Made by a program: the position numbers and the translations under genes. Under the pieces are notes generated by a model. That model was given only the letters and a program-made list of their open reading frames with translations, was not told where the DNA came from and made no database searches. Positions 25,317 to 36,953 of a stretch of DNA of 64,000 bases are shown one piece after another. Location of the stretch: NCBI GenBank assembly GCA_001972305.1, contig BDDD01000321.1, positions 480,552 through 544,551 on the forward strand, given 5' to 3'. How positions within the stretch are numbered: the first letter of the stretch is position 1; each line of letters begins with the position of its first letter. The stretch is from Cephalotus follicularis (lineage: Eukaryota; Streptophyta; Magnoliopsida; Oxalidales; Cephalotaceae).

Positions 25317-26714
25317 GCCCTTGTTTGGTAACGTGGTTGGGTTACCCAAACACACTTTGGGACCCAACCACACTACCATATTATGTTTGGTAAATATAAT
25401 AAATAGCATTACGGAGAGAAAGCAGTCTTGGTTTTACAGAGTGACGTCGCGATTTAGAGCCATTAAGGAAAATACTGGTTGGAAAAGTGCGTTCCTCAAA
25501 CAAATCTCTATGTCCAACCCCTACTTGCAGCAGGGAATTCACGAGGAAAAATAAGAACAAAAGAGCACAAACAATCTCAATCCCACAATCCTTTGCCACT
25601 ACCGAAACGCTACACCATAAACCCACTCACCAAACCAACGTCTACTACCAAGCACCCTCACAAACACTACCTCCATTCAAACCCACTGCTCAAATCACCC
25701 ACATCAAAAGCAAAGCCACCTTCCAAACCCATCTCCACCAAAGCAACCCAAAACAAAAAATCTTCAACACCTATAAATAAAAAACACAAAGAAATACTCA
25801 CACATAATTCGCACAAACACCACAGCGCCAAGCCACTGCCATTCTCAAATCTGAACCTAAGCCACCCAAATCAAACCCATACCCATCACTGAAATCAGGG
25901 GCGTAGAGAGACGTTAGATCCTGAGGGACCAAGATTGGAGAAATAGAAAAACAAACCAAGGGAAACCAAGTTTTAAGGAGAAATAGAAAAACAAACCAAG
26001 GGAAACCAAGTTTTAAATGGTGAAGCCAAGAGAGAAAGAGGAGTAGTTTGAGCTTTGGGGAAAAAAGGAGTGTCTCTCTTTGTTTGGTGCGGCTGTCTGT
26101 TGCGAGAAGTAAATGGAAGAGCTTTCATAGGGTGTGCATATTTTATGGCTAAGCATGGAGCAATGCTATTAAGAAAAGTGATTTGCGAAAATATTATTTT
26201 TAAATATTATTAATGATATTTTTTTATTTTTAATAAAATAATTATTGATGATCAATAAATATTGTGATGTGTGTGTTAAAGGTAGAAGGTATGTGCTTTG
26301 TTTATGTAAGGTGAAAGTCTTTTACAGTGTAGTATGAGATATATGTAAATAAACTGAATGAGGTTCTTTTTGTTGGGTTTTAGTGTGGCGTAAGTGACAT
26401 AGAATTAGTTTTTAGAATTGGATGAGTAAAAGTAAAATTGGGCCACTAATGAAGAAGGGAATTGAGTTTTTGGATTAAAATGTATTAAGTTATTGGACTT
26501 TATACAAGTAGTCTTTTATAATTTCATGTCAATTTCAGTCATTTCAAATGTCCACAGCAGTTTCAAAAATATATTTACCAAACACATATTCACTACAGAA
26601 GCACTTTTAATTATTGAATTTACCGAACGTCTTTAGCTTCGTCACAACACTTTTGACAACAACACTTTTACTAAAAGTACTTTTACGAAACACACAGTAT
26701 TACCAAACATAGCC
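25317..26714. mobile_element. PIF/Harbinger-like non-autonomous DNA element in Copia-2 RNase H
   Basis: The ends are GCCCTTGTTTGGTAA and, reverse-complemented, GGCTATGTTTGGTAA, 12 of 15 identical. TAA lies on both sides (25314-25316, 26715-26717), the 3 bp target duplication of this superfamily. The 1.4 kb interior shows no transposase. It includes a perfect 40 bp tandem duplication at 25937-26016 and subterminal copies of TTTACCAAACAC. Open frames at 25479-25892 are biased in composition and not convincing. Removing the element restores the Copia-2 line. Confidence 0.72.
25937..26016. repeat. Perfect 40 bp tandem duplication
   Basis: The unit from GGAGAAATAG to AAGTTTTAA is present twice in direct succession with no difference, inside the Harbinger-like element. 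The identity indicates a recent duplication. Confidence 0.9.
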
Positions 26715-26717
26715 TAA

Positions 26718-27126
26718 GAGTATGTTGCAACCTATGATATCGATTATGTTAATTGGTTTGGATGTGGAAGTTCATACTTGAACTTTATAGAGATTCCATC
26801 TGTCGTCTATCCAGTTGTGGTGACTGTGACATTGATGGAGGCTTTTGCACAGGCCATGTAACTCAGGTCTCATTACTGCACCGAACATATACAGCAACGG
26901 TATCATTTGATCATGGAGATCATAATTAGTGGAAACGACTCGAAAGAGACGTTATAGAGGAAATATAGGAGACATCAGAAGAGTAGATGTCACCATAGAG
27001 AGATTCGCGCAGCGGAAGCGAACTTAGTAGACCCATTGACCAAAGCCATGAGCTGTACTCAAGAGGCAAGAGAGTGCAATATGCTTAGGCTGTACGTCTT
27101 CGTGGTTGTAGGGCCAAGTGGGAGAT
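26718..27126 (+). pseudogene. Copia-2 RNase H C-terminus, 3' end and polypurine tract
   Basis: The end of RNase H is readable as IRAAEANLVDPLTKAMS near 27000-27055, equivalent to the usual AENLADPLTK ending. Earlier codons are shifted and stopped. The polypurine tract CAAGTGGGAGAT (27115-27126) abuts the 3' LTR. Confidence 0.78.
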
Positions 27127-28575
27127 TGTTAGATTAGGGTGTCCCCGCAAGCCACGAGGAGGCTGCAACCATATGTTATTAACATATGATACACTCTTGA
27201 ATCATACATTTTTAGTTCCATTCATGTTCTATAGTGCATATTCAGAAAAGATTGGCAGTTTGCTATATGTAAGATCCAAACTGTTGAAGCGGATAAGTTA
27301 ATCACCATGTTAACTGAATACACATATAGCGCCCTGTCATTTGAGAGGTTGGATCTCGTGCCTAGGAGGTTATGAGAATGAGATCCTTACTCCCTTCTGA
27401 CAAAATATTCCAAGTCATAGGTTCACTTTTTTAGGGAAATTGATGAACCGTAAAGACTTGTCGTATTATGCTTGCCCTCTTGTGTGTGGGAGATGGATCA
27501 TCTCATTGCCATTTGGCTTTACCTTAAACCTAATTCGGGTGCATGCTAGAGGCATGTCACGGAACTGACCCACCATAGGTTATATATTTGGAGAGTCAAC
27601 ACCTCTGCCAATAAAGTTCCTATTGTATCGGTAATGTATAGTCAAAGGTGACTAGTAGATCATACGTGATTTACGTTGTATCCTTAAACCTGAGCGGCTA
27701 GCATGCATTGTGTAGTAACCGCTTGGCTTAGATTTCTGCCTTCCCCAACACTAGCAACGTACTGGCAAAAGGGTTGTCTTTGGGCCTTGTGGGAGCTACA
27801 TTGAGATGTATGGGCGAGTACGCAAGATGGGATCATCACACCCGTGTTAAGGGTTATATGCTCTATAACATCTATGACCGTTGAAGACTAAAAGTCCTGG
27901 CCAGGCACTTTGGAGATAGGAAACAAGTGGTTTCTTGGGATGTCTTTCAATAGTCTCAATGCGTTTGTAGAATTATAGTTATCACGGTTTTACCTAGGGT
28001 TGACATTAATCCAATCCCTTGTCTGCGGTCAGAGCCAAGATGATGAGGGATACATGACACATAAACCGATGACAATGAAGAAAGTACAGGTTATCATGTT
28101 GATGTATGATAGACGTGGAACTTTAGTCCACGGATCCAGGGGTGATTGGAGATCACACCTTGGCTATTTAAATGGTTGAAAGACTATTGGGATAGTCGTA
28201 TAAGAACTTTGGATTGTTCTGGAAAAAATATCGTTGTACCAGAATCCAACCTAACTTTAGGGTCCCGCCTGATTTTGGAACAGGTTAACGTGTCAGTGAC
28301 ACATGTCATTTAGTGAAAGGTTAGCATCTAAGTGAGATGTTACTTTGCTAGTGAACATTTTATTTGCTGAACATACATCACTTCTTTATAAGTGAGTTCA
28401 TGCATCGCCATAATAGAATGTTACGTGCAAAGGATTCTTTGTGAACCTTTAAGTGCATTGGGCATTCAATTAAAGAGAGAGCAAGTGGGCTTTGTGCCAT
28501 TTTGGGCTTGGGATATCCTTCCCATTGTGGGTCAAAATTTGGGCCATGAGTTGCCTACAATTGGACCTTAGCATT

Positions 28576-29471
28576 TGATGGAAACGGATATACCGAGTCC
28601 GGTGCCAAAATGGACAAAGGGTGTAAGGGTGTAGAATAAAATTTAAACAAACAATCATGGCAGCAGAAACACACCCTATAAAACAAAACAAGTCCATAAT
28701 GACGCGTCCACAGACCACACGGATCACCACAACATCTACAGAATTGAATTGGTGTCACCATTGCACACAATGGTGACACACAAGCATGGCAAGAAGAAGA
28801 GAGACCAAAGACTTCTTTCTTTGCCGCTACAAGCTTGAGTAGATTCCTCTTGATGTTCTCCAAGCCTCAGGAACAACAAGTAATCCTTCCAGCAAAATCA
28901 AAGTGCTAGAACTCACAAACTCTCACACTTAGCTTAGAAAAGGAGTATTGATTATGACCAATGAAGTCAATAATCAATCCACCCTAGATAAGCCTTGCTT
29001 GGTGTATATCAAATGAAGGAACACACACTTGCAGAGAAGATTTCGAAGGTCAATTGCCCAGCAAAAATTGTCTCCACCCCATCCCTCTCTTTCTGCAGAA
29101 AAAGCTTAATACCAGCCTCAATTTCTCTCTCCAAATCTCCCATTCACTTAGGATCATGGCCTTCACCCCCTGGGAGTCCGAAGCCATGAATCCCACGTTT
29201 CCATAACGTGTAAAATCAAGAGAAACCGGTAAAGGATGTGAGATAAGTAGTGCCCACGAAGTGAGATCGTGCACTGGTTGCACGTTCTGCTCAAAGACGT
29301 CGACTCCTTTCAAAAGACGTTGACGCCTATGCAACGTGGCACTAAAGCACATTGATGCTTTCTAAAAGACATCGACGTCTTTATCAGAGAAAAGCATCGA
29401 CGTCTTTCTAAAATACATCGACGCCTTTTGGCCAGTGAAGCATAAAGAGTCTAACTCTTTTAGTGATCTCA
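28576..29471 (-). repeat. LARD-like element 3' LTR
   Basis: It runs from TGATGGAAACGGATATACC to TTAGTGATCTCA on the plus strand, with the same run at 31440-32332. It contains a cluster of ATCGACGTC-type words at about 29295-29430. On the minus strand its start lies against telomere-like repeats rather than a clear polypurine tract, which suggests the true LTR edge was lost here. Confidence 0.75.
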
Positions 29472-29503
29472 TAACCCTAAACCCTAAACCCTAAACCCTA
29501 ATT
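29472..29503. repeat. Short interstitial telomere-like repeat
   Basis: Three perfect CCCTAAA units plus partial ones lie exactly at the inner edge of the LTR. CCCTAAA is the plant telomere unit. The other LTR of the same element ends at an unrelated sequence, so the repeat is specific to this junction. Confidence 0.85.
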
Positions 29504-29749
29504 AATTTTCCCATACCTCATAACCCAGATTTTCTAAGTCATCGGTTCGTGTGCACTATAATTCCTTGTCATACTTGGCCTCGATTGAGGTCTAGGGTAA
29601 GGATATGTGTCAACCCTAGATAGTACCTCAATGGCTAAAATATTTGATCATTACTAGGACCTTTGGTAAACTCTCCGGAAATCTAATTTCCAGTCTACCT
29701 CAACCTTGGCCAAGGATTTCATAAGTCCAAAGTATAATCAGACCATAAT

Positions 29750-30102
29750 AGGGCTCCAACTTCCTAGTGGGGATTGGAATCCATCGCAATCATATTATAG
29801 CCTCAGCTAGGGCATGACAAACTATAATATATCCAATGGGTAGGCTTTCTTGTCAATTTGTATCCAATACAAGATCCAATCATAGTATTCGGCCTTAGAT
29901 TCAATATGGCATCAGCTAGGGCATGACAAACCATTAGAATCTTGATAAGTCAGGTACCCAAAATTTTCATTGGAATGCACTAGTTTTAACACCCACACGT
30001 AGGCGTGTCCAAGTGCTAAAACATAGCCACCCTTTGCGGTGCCCAACACCGACGTTGACATAATATCCCCAAGTCATCAGCCTCAGCTAGGGCATGACAA
30101 AC
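29750..30102 (-). repeat. Leader motif repeated three times (CTCAGCTAGGGCATGACAAA)
   Basis: Copies lie at 29800-29822, 29909-29931 (one change) and 30080-30102. A diverged copy on the plus strand at 19119-19142 lies in the Copia-2 leader. Neighbouring blocks also match, including the complement of ATTCCGATCCCCACTAGGAA. Confidence 0.8.
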
Positions 30103-30889
30103 CAACAACCCAGGAACACTACTCAACAAAAATTGTGGAAGGCCACGGGGAACCTCTCCATGGGTTCCTACGTTAAGACTCATTATTGCATTGAGGGAAT
30201 TTGCGGTCTCAAGTTTTAATTACCAAGCCATTAATTAATTCATTGGTTATATTACCCAATTCCAATTAATTACCGTTTATCATGCAAGACGTGAATCTTA
30301 TGCACCTTAGACATATTTCTAAAATATGTCAATTGATCTTGGCAAGGACATTATATGCAATGACTTGAGCCCAAAGTCATTACAAGGTCTTCCTAGGTGT
30401 AAAGATTTAAATCTATTTATTACAACAATAACCATGCATACATGGCCTTCAAAAGTCTTGTACTTCATTTCTCCTTTACTCCATCTCTCCTTGCAAGGTC
30501 TTCTTTTACAAAAAGAACAATACATTTTCGAAAGGAAAATTACATTTTAAAAATTACAAGGAGAAATTCAAAACGTAAGAAAAAATAAATGGTGCACGCA
30601 GACACCTTATTATAGACATTTAAAGATAATAAATAAATTAAAATCCATCCACACTTAGAAAACCATAAACTAGGTCTATGTCCTTTTCGGGCCATCCATT
30701 GTGCATAAGATCTATATTATATCCAATATAATAAAACTACAAATAAAACAAATGCCATTTATGATAACCAATTATACAATTTAATTCAATGATTGTTAAT
30801 TGACCAAACTCCCACTAAATCAAGCAATGATTTTTAATCTTCCAAGTGCCAAAATGTATAAAATCCAATTTTATCAAAAACCAGTTTTT

Positions 30890-31145
30890 TTTTTATAAAA
30901 GACGTCGACGCCTTTCCAAAAGGCATCGACGTGTTTTCTGGAAAAGTATGAACAAGACATCGATGTAAAAACAGAGCATCAATGCATTTCTCAAGAACAG
31001 TTGAAAAGGCGTCGACGTCCAACAAGAACATCGACGCGTTTCACAAAGTATGAACAAGACATCGATGTCTATCACGAACATCGACGTCTTTACTGAAAAT
31101 TTGAACATGACATCGACGTCTACCAAGGACGTCGACGTCTTTATC
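30890..31145. repeat. Array of ACGTCGACGT-like palindromes in the LARD interior
   Basis: About ten copies of (A/G)CATCGACGTC or GACGTCGACGTC, with one- or two-base variants, are spaced 12-40 bp apart. The same word also occurs in both LTRs (29295-29430 and 32177-32290). The array reads DVDVF-like in one frame, but no frame stays open for long. Confidence 0.85.
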
Positions 31146-31439
31146 CCCCTGGGCATTTTCTGCACTTCAAAAAATGCAGAAATCATTGGTTTAGACTTTG
31201 GTATACCATCCTGGCATTCCAAAATGCACTATGCAAGTTCCAAACATAATTCTAAACACATTAAAACAACATTCCCAGCATAAAAACACAATGAAATCCA
31301 ATTTCATGCAATTTTCATTAAGGCACTTAGAAAATTTAGTTTGATCACAAAAACACATCCAATGATTAAACTATTAATCAGTACATCATCTACGGCATAA
31401 ACATTCAATTAAGGATGATGTGGGATTCTCTGATACCAC

Positions 31440-32332
31440 TGATGGAAACGGATATACCGAGTCCGGTGCCAAAATGGACAAAGGGTGTAAGGGTGTAGAA
31501 TAAAATTTAAACAAACAATCATGGCAGCGGAAAAACACCCTATAAAACAAAACAAGTCCATAATGACACGTCCACAGACCACACGGATCACCACAACATC
31601 TACAGAATTGAATTGGTGTCACCATTACACACAATGGTGACACACAAGCATGGCAAGAAGAAGAGAGATCAAAGATTATACCAGTGGGTGAAGGCTCCTT
31701 CTTTCTTTGCCGCTACAAGCTTGAGTAGATTCCTCTTGATGTTCTCCAAGCCTCAGGAACAACAAGTAATCCTTCCAGCAAAATCAAAGTGCTAGAACTC
31801 ACTATCTCTCCCACTTAGCTTAGAAAAGGAGTATTGATTATGACCAATGAAGTCAATAATCAATCCACCCTAGATAAGCCTTGCTTGGTGTATATCAAAT
31901 GAAGGAACACACACTTGCAGAGAAGATTTCGAAGGTCAATTGCCCAGCAAAAATTGTCTCCACCCCATCCCTCTCTTTCTGCAGAAAATGCTTAATACCA
32001 GCCTCAATTTCTCTCTCCTAATCTCCCATTCACTTAGGATCATGGCCTTCACCCCCTGGGAGTCCGAAGCCATGAATCCCACGTTTCCATAACGTGTAAA
32101 ATCAAGAGAAACCGGCTAAGGATGTGAGATAAGTAGTGCCCACGAAGTGAGATCGTGCACTGGTTGCACGTTCTGCTCAAAGACGTCGACTCCTTTCAAA
32201 AGACGTCGACGTCTATGCAACGTGGCACTAAACCACTTCGATGCTTTCTAAAAGACATCGACGTCTTTTTAAAAGACATGGATGCCTTTTGGCCAGTGAA
32301 GCATAAAGAGTCTAACTCTTTTAGTGATCTCA
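31440..32332 (-). repeat. LARD-like element 5' LTR
   Basis: It is the direct repeat of 28576-29471 with a few differences and one gain of about 20 bp near 31675. Its inner edge is fixed by the primer-binding site complement at 31428-31438. Confidence 0.78.
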
Positions 32333-32578
32333 TATAACTTTCAATTATTGGTTAAGTAAGATCAAGCATATGTGTTTCCACAAAATGCAAAATGCACACA
32401 ATCGATATTTTACACCAAGACTTAATATGTCCAACATATTAAAGATCTAATCATTATAAGGCAGGGACCCTTTAAAATCTTGGTTAGAACGAGAGGTGTT
32501 CATAAATTACTAAAATACCCCTAGGGTTCGGTTTAGCCATTCTAAATGATCCCAGACCATTTAAATGCTCTTAGAACT
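32333..32578. other. Unassigned 246 bp between the LARD LTR and the resumed Copia-2 LTR
   Basis: This sequence is absent from the Copia-2 5' LTR and does not match the other LARD LTR. It may be the outer part of the LARD 5' LTR (lost from its partner) or filler from a deletion repair. No coding potential is seen. Confidence 0.5.
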
Positions 32579-35500
32579 AAGTCTTTGACTAGTCTTCTTA
32601 GTGACTCATACTTAAGATATTTTGGTATCTTACATAACACACTTGGAACTTCTCTTCCTTCTCTTCATGCAACCCGTATGCTCTCTCTCCTCTTCTCTCC
32701 CTTTCCTGCTGCGAGCATAGAGCTCCATTAATGGAGACATCAAGAGCTTGAAGCTCTTTGAGAGAAAAGATAACTTCATAATAGGTGGAGACAACTTCCA
32801 AAATGGATTTTGTTTGTACTTGTTTTGAAGAATAGTTTAGGATCTTCAAGGCAGCAATTCTTGCTTCACAATTGTGCTTAGCAGTGAGCAAAGAGAGGTT
32901 ATTTGTGAAGGAGAAAGTCTTGATTCAAAGCTTGGAGGAACACCAAATTTTTGGGCAAAGAATTAGGTAAGGATTCTAATTATACCCATGTTATTTTGTG
33001 TTCTTTATGATAGTTTTGAGATGTGTTTGTGGTCAGGTTTGAGGGCTAGGATGACCCTTTTCTTGTAGGTTTTATACCCTAGAAAACCCTAAGGGTTTCC
33101 TAGGGTTAGTGTCACACCCGTTCCCTGTAACAACCAATATCCTACCGAGAACGGATATGACGTTCCACATGACAACTTCCTTTCGGAAGTCACCATATGG
33201 ATTTAATCACTTAAAAACCGCTTGAAGACTTTCCAAAACCATTCATAAAATTTTGACTTTTCCAAAACTTTGAAAATTTTTCTAACTCTTAAATTTTTAC
33301 AAAAATCGGGCATGTAGTATCCGTTTATCGGACTATGCCCCCTGTAAAGAAAAACACATTTTATAAACACACTCCCGAAGGAGGAATCAACAGTTTATAA
33401 TGGGGCTCAGCCCTCAGCAAATCACATTTTAAAGCAGTAAACATGGGTTGGGCTCAGCCTCAACCATTTCAACAAGCAATAAAAGTAAATCTATAGTGCT
33501 CGGCCCTTTTTATCAAAACCATAAGAGAAAATCCATTATATATATAAACATAAGTAAATGCTAAATTTAAATGTTGATGTAGAATGCTATGCATGTGTTA
33601 AAATCTTGGTAGCATGCCCTGCCTCTGTGGTCAAACATCTACAGCAACATACTAGCTATCATCTTGCCTCTATCTGGAAGAGAAAGAAAAGATATGGGGT
33701 TAGTCCAAATGACTAAGTAAGTAGAAACAACAAATACATCTCCCGTAACTATATATCAAATAAAAAGAGAAACAACACAAGCTTAAAGTAGAATGCAATG
33801 TAAATCCATAGAAAGAAATGAAATCAAGAAATCATAAGGGAAATCAAGATTCAATAGGGTAATCAAAATCCACAAGAGATATCAAGATCCATAACAAATC
33901 ATGATTCACAAAGGACATCGAGACCACAAGGGATATCGAGATCAAAAAAGAATATCAAAATCACAAAAGAATATCAAAATCTCGATATGTAAACGAAATC
34001 CAAAGTATAAATGAAGTCCACGATGTAAATAAGAATCACAAGTATAAAACAAATCTGAGAAAGAGATCTCGATACATAAAAGAACCGCTTGAACTCAACA
34101 ATACAATTAGCATATGAATCCATAGGACAATCTCAATGATCAAGTCAATACTAGACAATCAATTAAACAATTATTAACATAGACATTAACAAACTTTATA
34201 AATGAAACTCGGAAACCAACGATGAAAGTGCCGTTGAACAAACTCAAGGCTCAAGACTCCCCAAGTACAATAAAATCCGAGTACATAAACATATCAAGAA
34301 TCACGGATGTTATCAACAATCATGAATAGCCCAAAAGCAAGACTTCAGTGAAATAACCAATGACTCAACAAGTCCGCTGAACAAATATCATACTCAAAAC
34401 AATAATCAAATAAATGGAGGTCACAACAATATCAAGTATCTGCATATCAAAGCTAAAATATACGAACATGATAATATCAATATCAAGAAAGTAATATGTA
34501 CCCAAAGAATCATAAACAACAAATATAAGGGGATGCTGGTACCAATCCTGTCACTGTCTTATATCCCCGCCAAATCACATGGCGTCATAACATAACCGCT
34601 GCAGCAATAATATAGGCCAATAGGCTACAGGATGTGATCATCATCCATCATACACCGGTGCCGAGTGCCTATGGTAAGCATAACATCCAAACCTCGCACG
34701 AGGGGCCGGCATATACCGCACGAACCCTAGCCCTCACCGAGAAAACCCGCACGCATACTCAACCTCATCCGAGGGACCCGCGTGCAATATATATCAACAA
34801 CCCAAACACAGTCCAATAGGAGGGTAATGGAGAAGCTCTGCTGCACTCACACTCGGCATACCATCATAGACACTAGTATGCCGCAGATCCAGGTATGGAA
34901 CCCGGGGGCAGTTTCCACATAACACCCCATCATAGACCAATGGGCCTGCTAAGTAGAGTTGAGCGTCGAACATATACCACTCCTTGGACCGGTAATATAT
35001 ATCTATAGTCCCGGTACCCAGCATCAGAATATAAATAATAAAATAATATAACAAGTCACAAAGTCACAAGTGTGAGAAGGTGACTAAGTCACCCAGAGCA
35101 TCGAGCATATCACCGCTCGGAATCACCTCACAATCATGAATACGTTAACAGAAGACAACCGGGATACAAATCCCAACCAAGATCACATATCAGAAGAACA
35201 GGGCACATATGCAGACAACATGACTCTCAAATAATGAATTGCTCAACGATATCAACAACGGAGCTCAAATATAACAATACAGAAATAGGATGAGCATAGA
35301 AATAACAAGGAAGCAAATATCTATCCTCGGAAGCCAAGCGGATATAAAAGTAAAGGCGAATGAATTAACAAATGTCTCATATCAACATAGGGTTTCAATC
35401 GAGAATACCCAATAAAGGATAACGAATAAACGGAAGATATCAAGTCATATTACATGATCGAATCAAACCATAGAAGCTATCAACAAGTCATGGAAATCAA

Positions 35501-36309
35501 CCAACAGGCTATCCACAATATGAACATAGGCAATAACAAAGCGCCATAATGAAACTGACACAATATAATCAAGTGAATAGCAATAACAAATAAGATAAAG
35601 TAAGGAAGGAGATGTTCTACTCACTTATTTATGGAAGGTAACAACCGCTGATTTAACCCCTCGATGGCTCCGGATCGAATACAGGATTCCAAGTCTACAA
35701 ACCATTACATAACAGTCTTAGGATTCACATGATCCATACTAATAAGGAAATGTGCATGTATGCATGCATGAAGTGCCAAAATGCTATTCCGTCTTGTTAG
35801 CTCTCAACGCCCACTTTACTATCATTTATTTATATGATTCTACACTTAGCATTATTATACTCATAATTACTCCTTAACGCTAATCGACGCACATATGTGA
35901 GTTGTTCAGTACTACTAACATAGCTTATTCTTGAATCTCGATTCATGAACGTTTCCTGCTTCCATCATTCATGCTATTCCTGAATCATTATCAATAGCTT
36001 AATAAACGACTTTGCACAGGAAAAAGAAAGTGAATTGCGACTTACCGAAAAATTATGGGTCGTCATCGTTTGGAAATTCTATCAGCCGCCACTCTGCATA
36101 AACAATACATATCGTTACGACGTACTCACAGGAAACATAATTTATCGTAATCGAAACTCCGGCTAGACTCCGACCAACTTGCCAAAGTTTCGGCAACACC
36201 CAAAACAATTCCCCATAACCACTGATCGACACATTACTGATCGCAAGTCACTGCGACTCGCCCGGAAACGGGCAGCCAGTACCGACAGTGAGTTTGACTA
36301 ACCAAGTCA

Positions 36310-36890
36310 ACTCGCCGGTCATCCAATAATTATTGCCACTTCACAAAAAGGTGTCCACGAGGCCTGTACTACGCGTTTCCGCCCGTAACTCACCGAGAAT
36401 CGGCGGCTGCCGCCGCGCCTGGACTCCGGCCGAGACGTCATTGCTCCGGTCTCACCACCCCTGGCATCCACAAGCTCCGGTCTACTCATTGGTGGCCGAA
36501 ACTCGTCGGGAATCGGCGCCAAAAGCGGCGGCAAAGGCGGCAGCGAGTCAACTTGCTCAGTTGACTCAACCGCTAAAATCCGGCCGTTTCCGGCCAAATC
36601 ACGCCACAACAGCCGTCGAAATGGGAAGAGGTGGTCTCCTAGACCGAAACCGCACCCATCCGCGACGCCATCGACGACGGGGAAGCAACGGCAGTGGCCG
36701 TTTGGCGCGGGAAGGAAGAAAGAAGAAAGAGAAAGAAGGAGAGAGAAGGTTACCTGGAAGTGGAGGTCGCGCCGTCGCCGTCTTCCCCGGCCTTCGGCTC
36801 CTCGCTCGGCGTCTCTCTCTCCCGGTCTCTGCATCTCTCTCCCGTCTCTCTGTCTTCTTTCTCCTTGCGCTCGAGCCCCCCCTTTTCATG
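36310..36890. other. GC-rich block in the 4 kb solo LTR
   Basis: An abrupt CG-rich block with many CpG and CGG words, about 580 bp long, lies in otherwise AT-rich DNA. Frames of 90-190 codons are open on both strands, but they are rich in Arg, Ser and Pro and look like a composition effect. It lies where the transcribed R/U5 part of a minus-oriented LTR would be. I do not call a gene. Confidence 0.55.
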
Positions 36891-36900
36891 TTTTAATTTG

Positions 36901-36953
36901 TCTGGCGCGTCTAGCGCCTTCTAGACGCGCCAGACCCCCTTTTTTTTTTTTTT
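36901..36953. other. Perfect 14 bp inverted repeat with 6-base loop, followed by oligo-C/oligo-T
   Basis: TCTGGCGCGTCTAG (36901-36914), loop CGCCTT, then CTAGACGCGCCAGA (36921-36934). Five C and fourteen T follow on the plus strand. In RNA it would form a very stable hairpin. Confidence 0.9.

Larger units (their letters stand above)
28576..32332 (-). mobile_element. Coding-less copia derivative (LARD-like) in the Copia-2 3' LTR
   Basis: Two direct repeats of about 0.9 kb (28576-29471 and 31440-32332) flank a 2.0 kb interior with no gag or pol. Read on the minus strand, TGGTATCAGAG (complement of 31428-31438) follows the LTR end directly, so it is an initiator-Met tRNA primer site and the element points left. 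Its interior matches the untranslated leader of Copia-2 in three blocks and is otherwise non-coding. It could only have moved with proteins made by a related copia element. No matching target duplication was found (GCATT against TATAA). Confidence 0.78.

Noticed and set aside
25479-25892. ORFs of 97-137 codons in the Harbinger-like element
   Set aside because: They overlap in two frames, are rich in Thr, Pro, Lys and His, and do not resemble a transposase.
32333-32578. A target duplication closing the LARD-like element
   Set aside because: GCATT on the left does not match TATAA or any nearby word on the right, and about 180 bp of host LTR are missing, so the insertion was not a clean one or was altered later.
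36319-36896. ORFs of 96-187 codons on both strands in the GC-rich block
   Set aside because: They overlap on opposite strands, are dominated by Arg, Ser and Pro, show no known domain and lie inside a solo LTR. Base composition explains them.
36901-36953. A bacterial-type intrinsic terminator (hairpin plus T run)
   Set aside because: The context is a plant nuclear LTR with telltale target duplications. Nothing suggests bacterial DNA.
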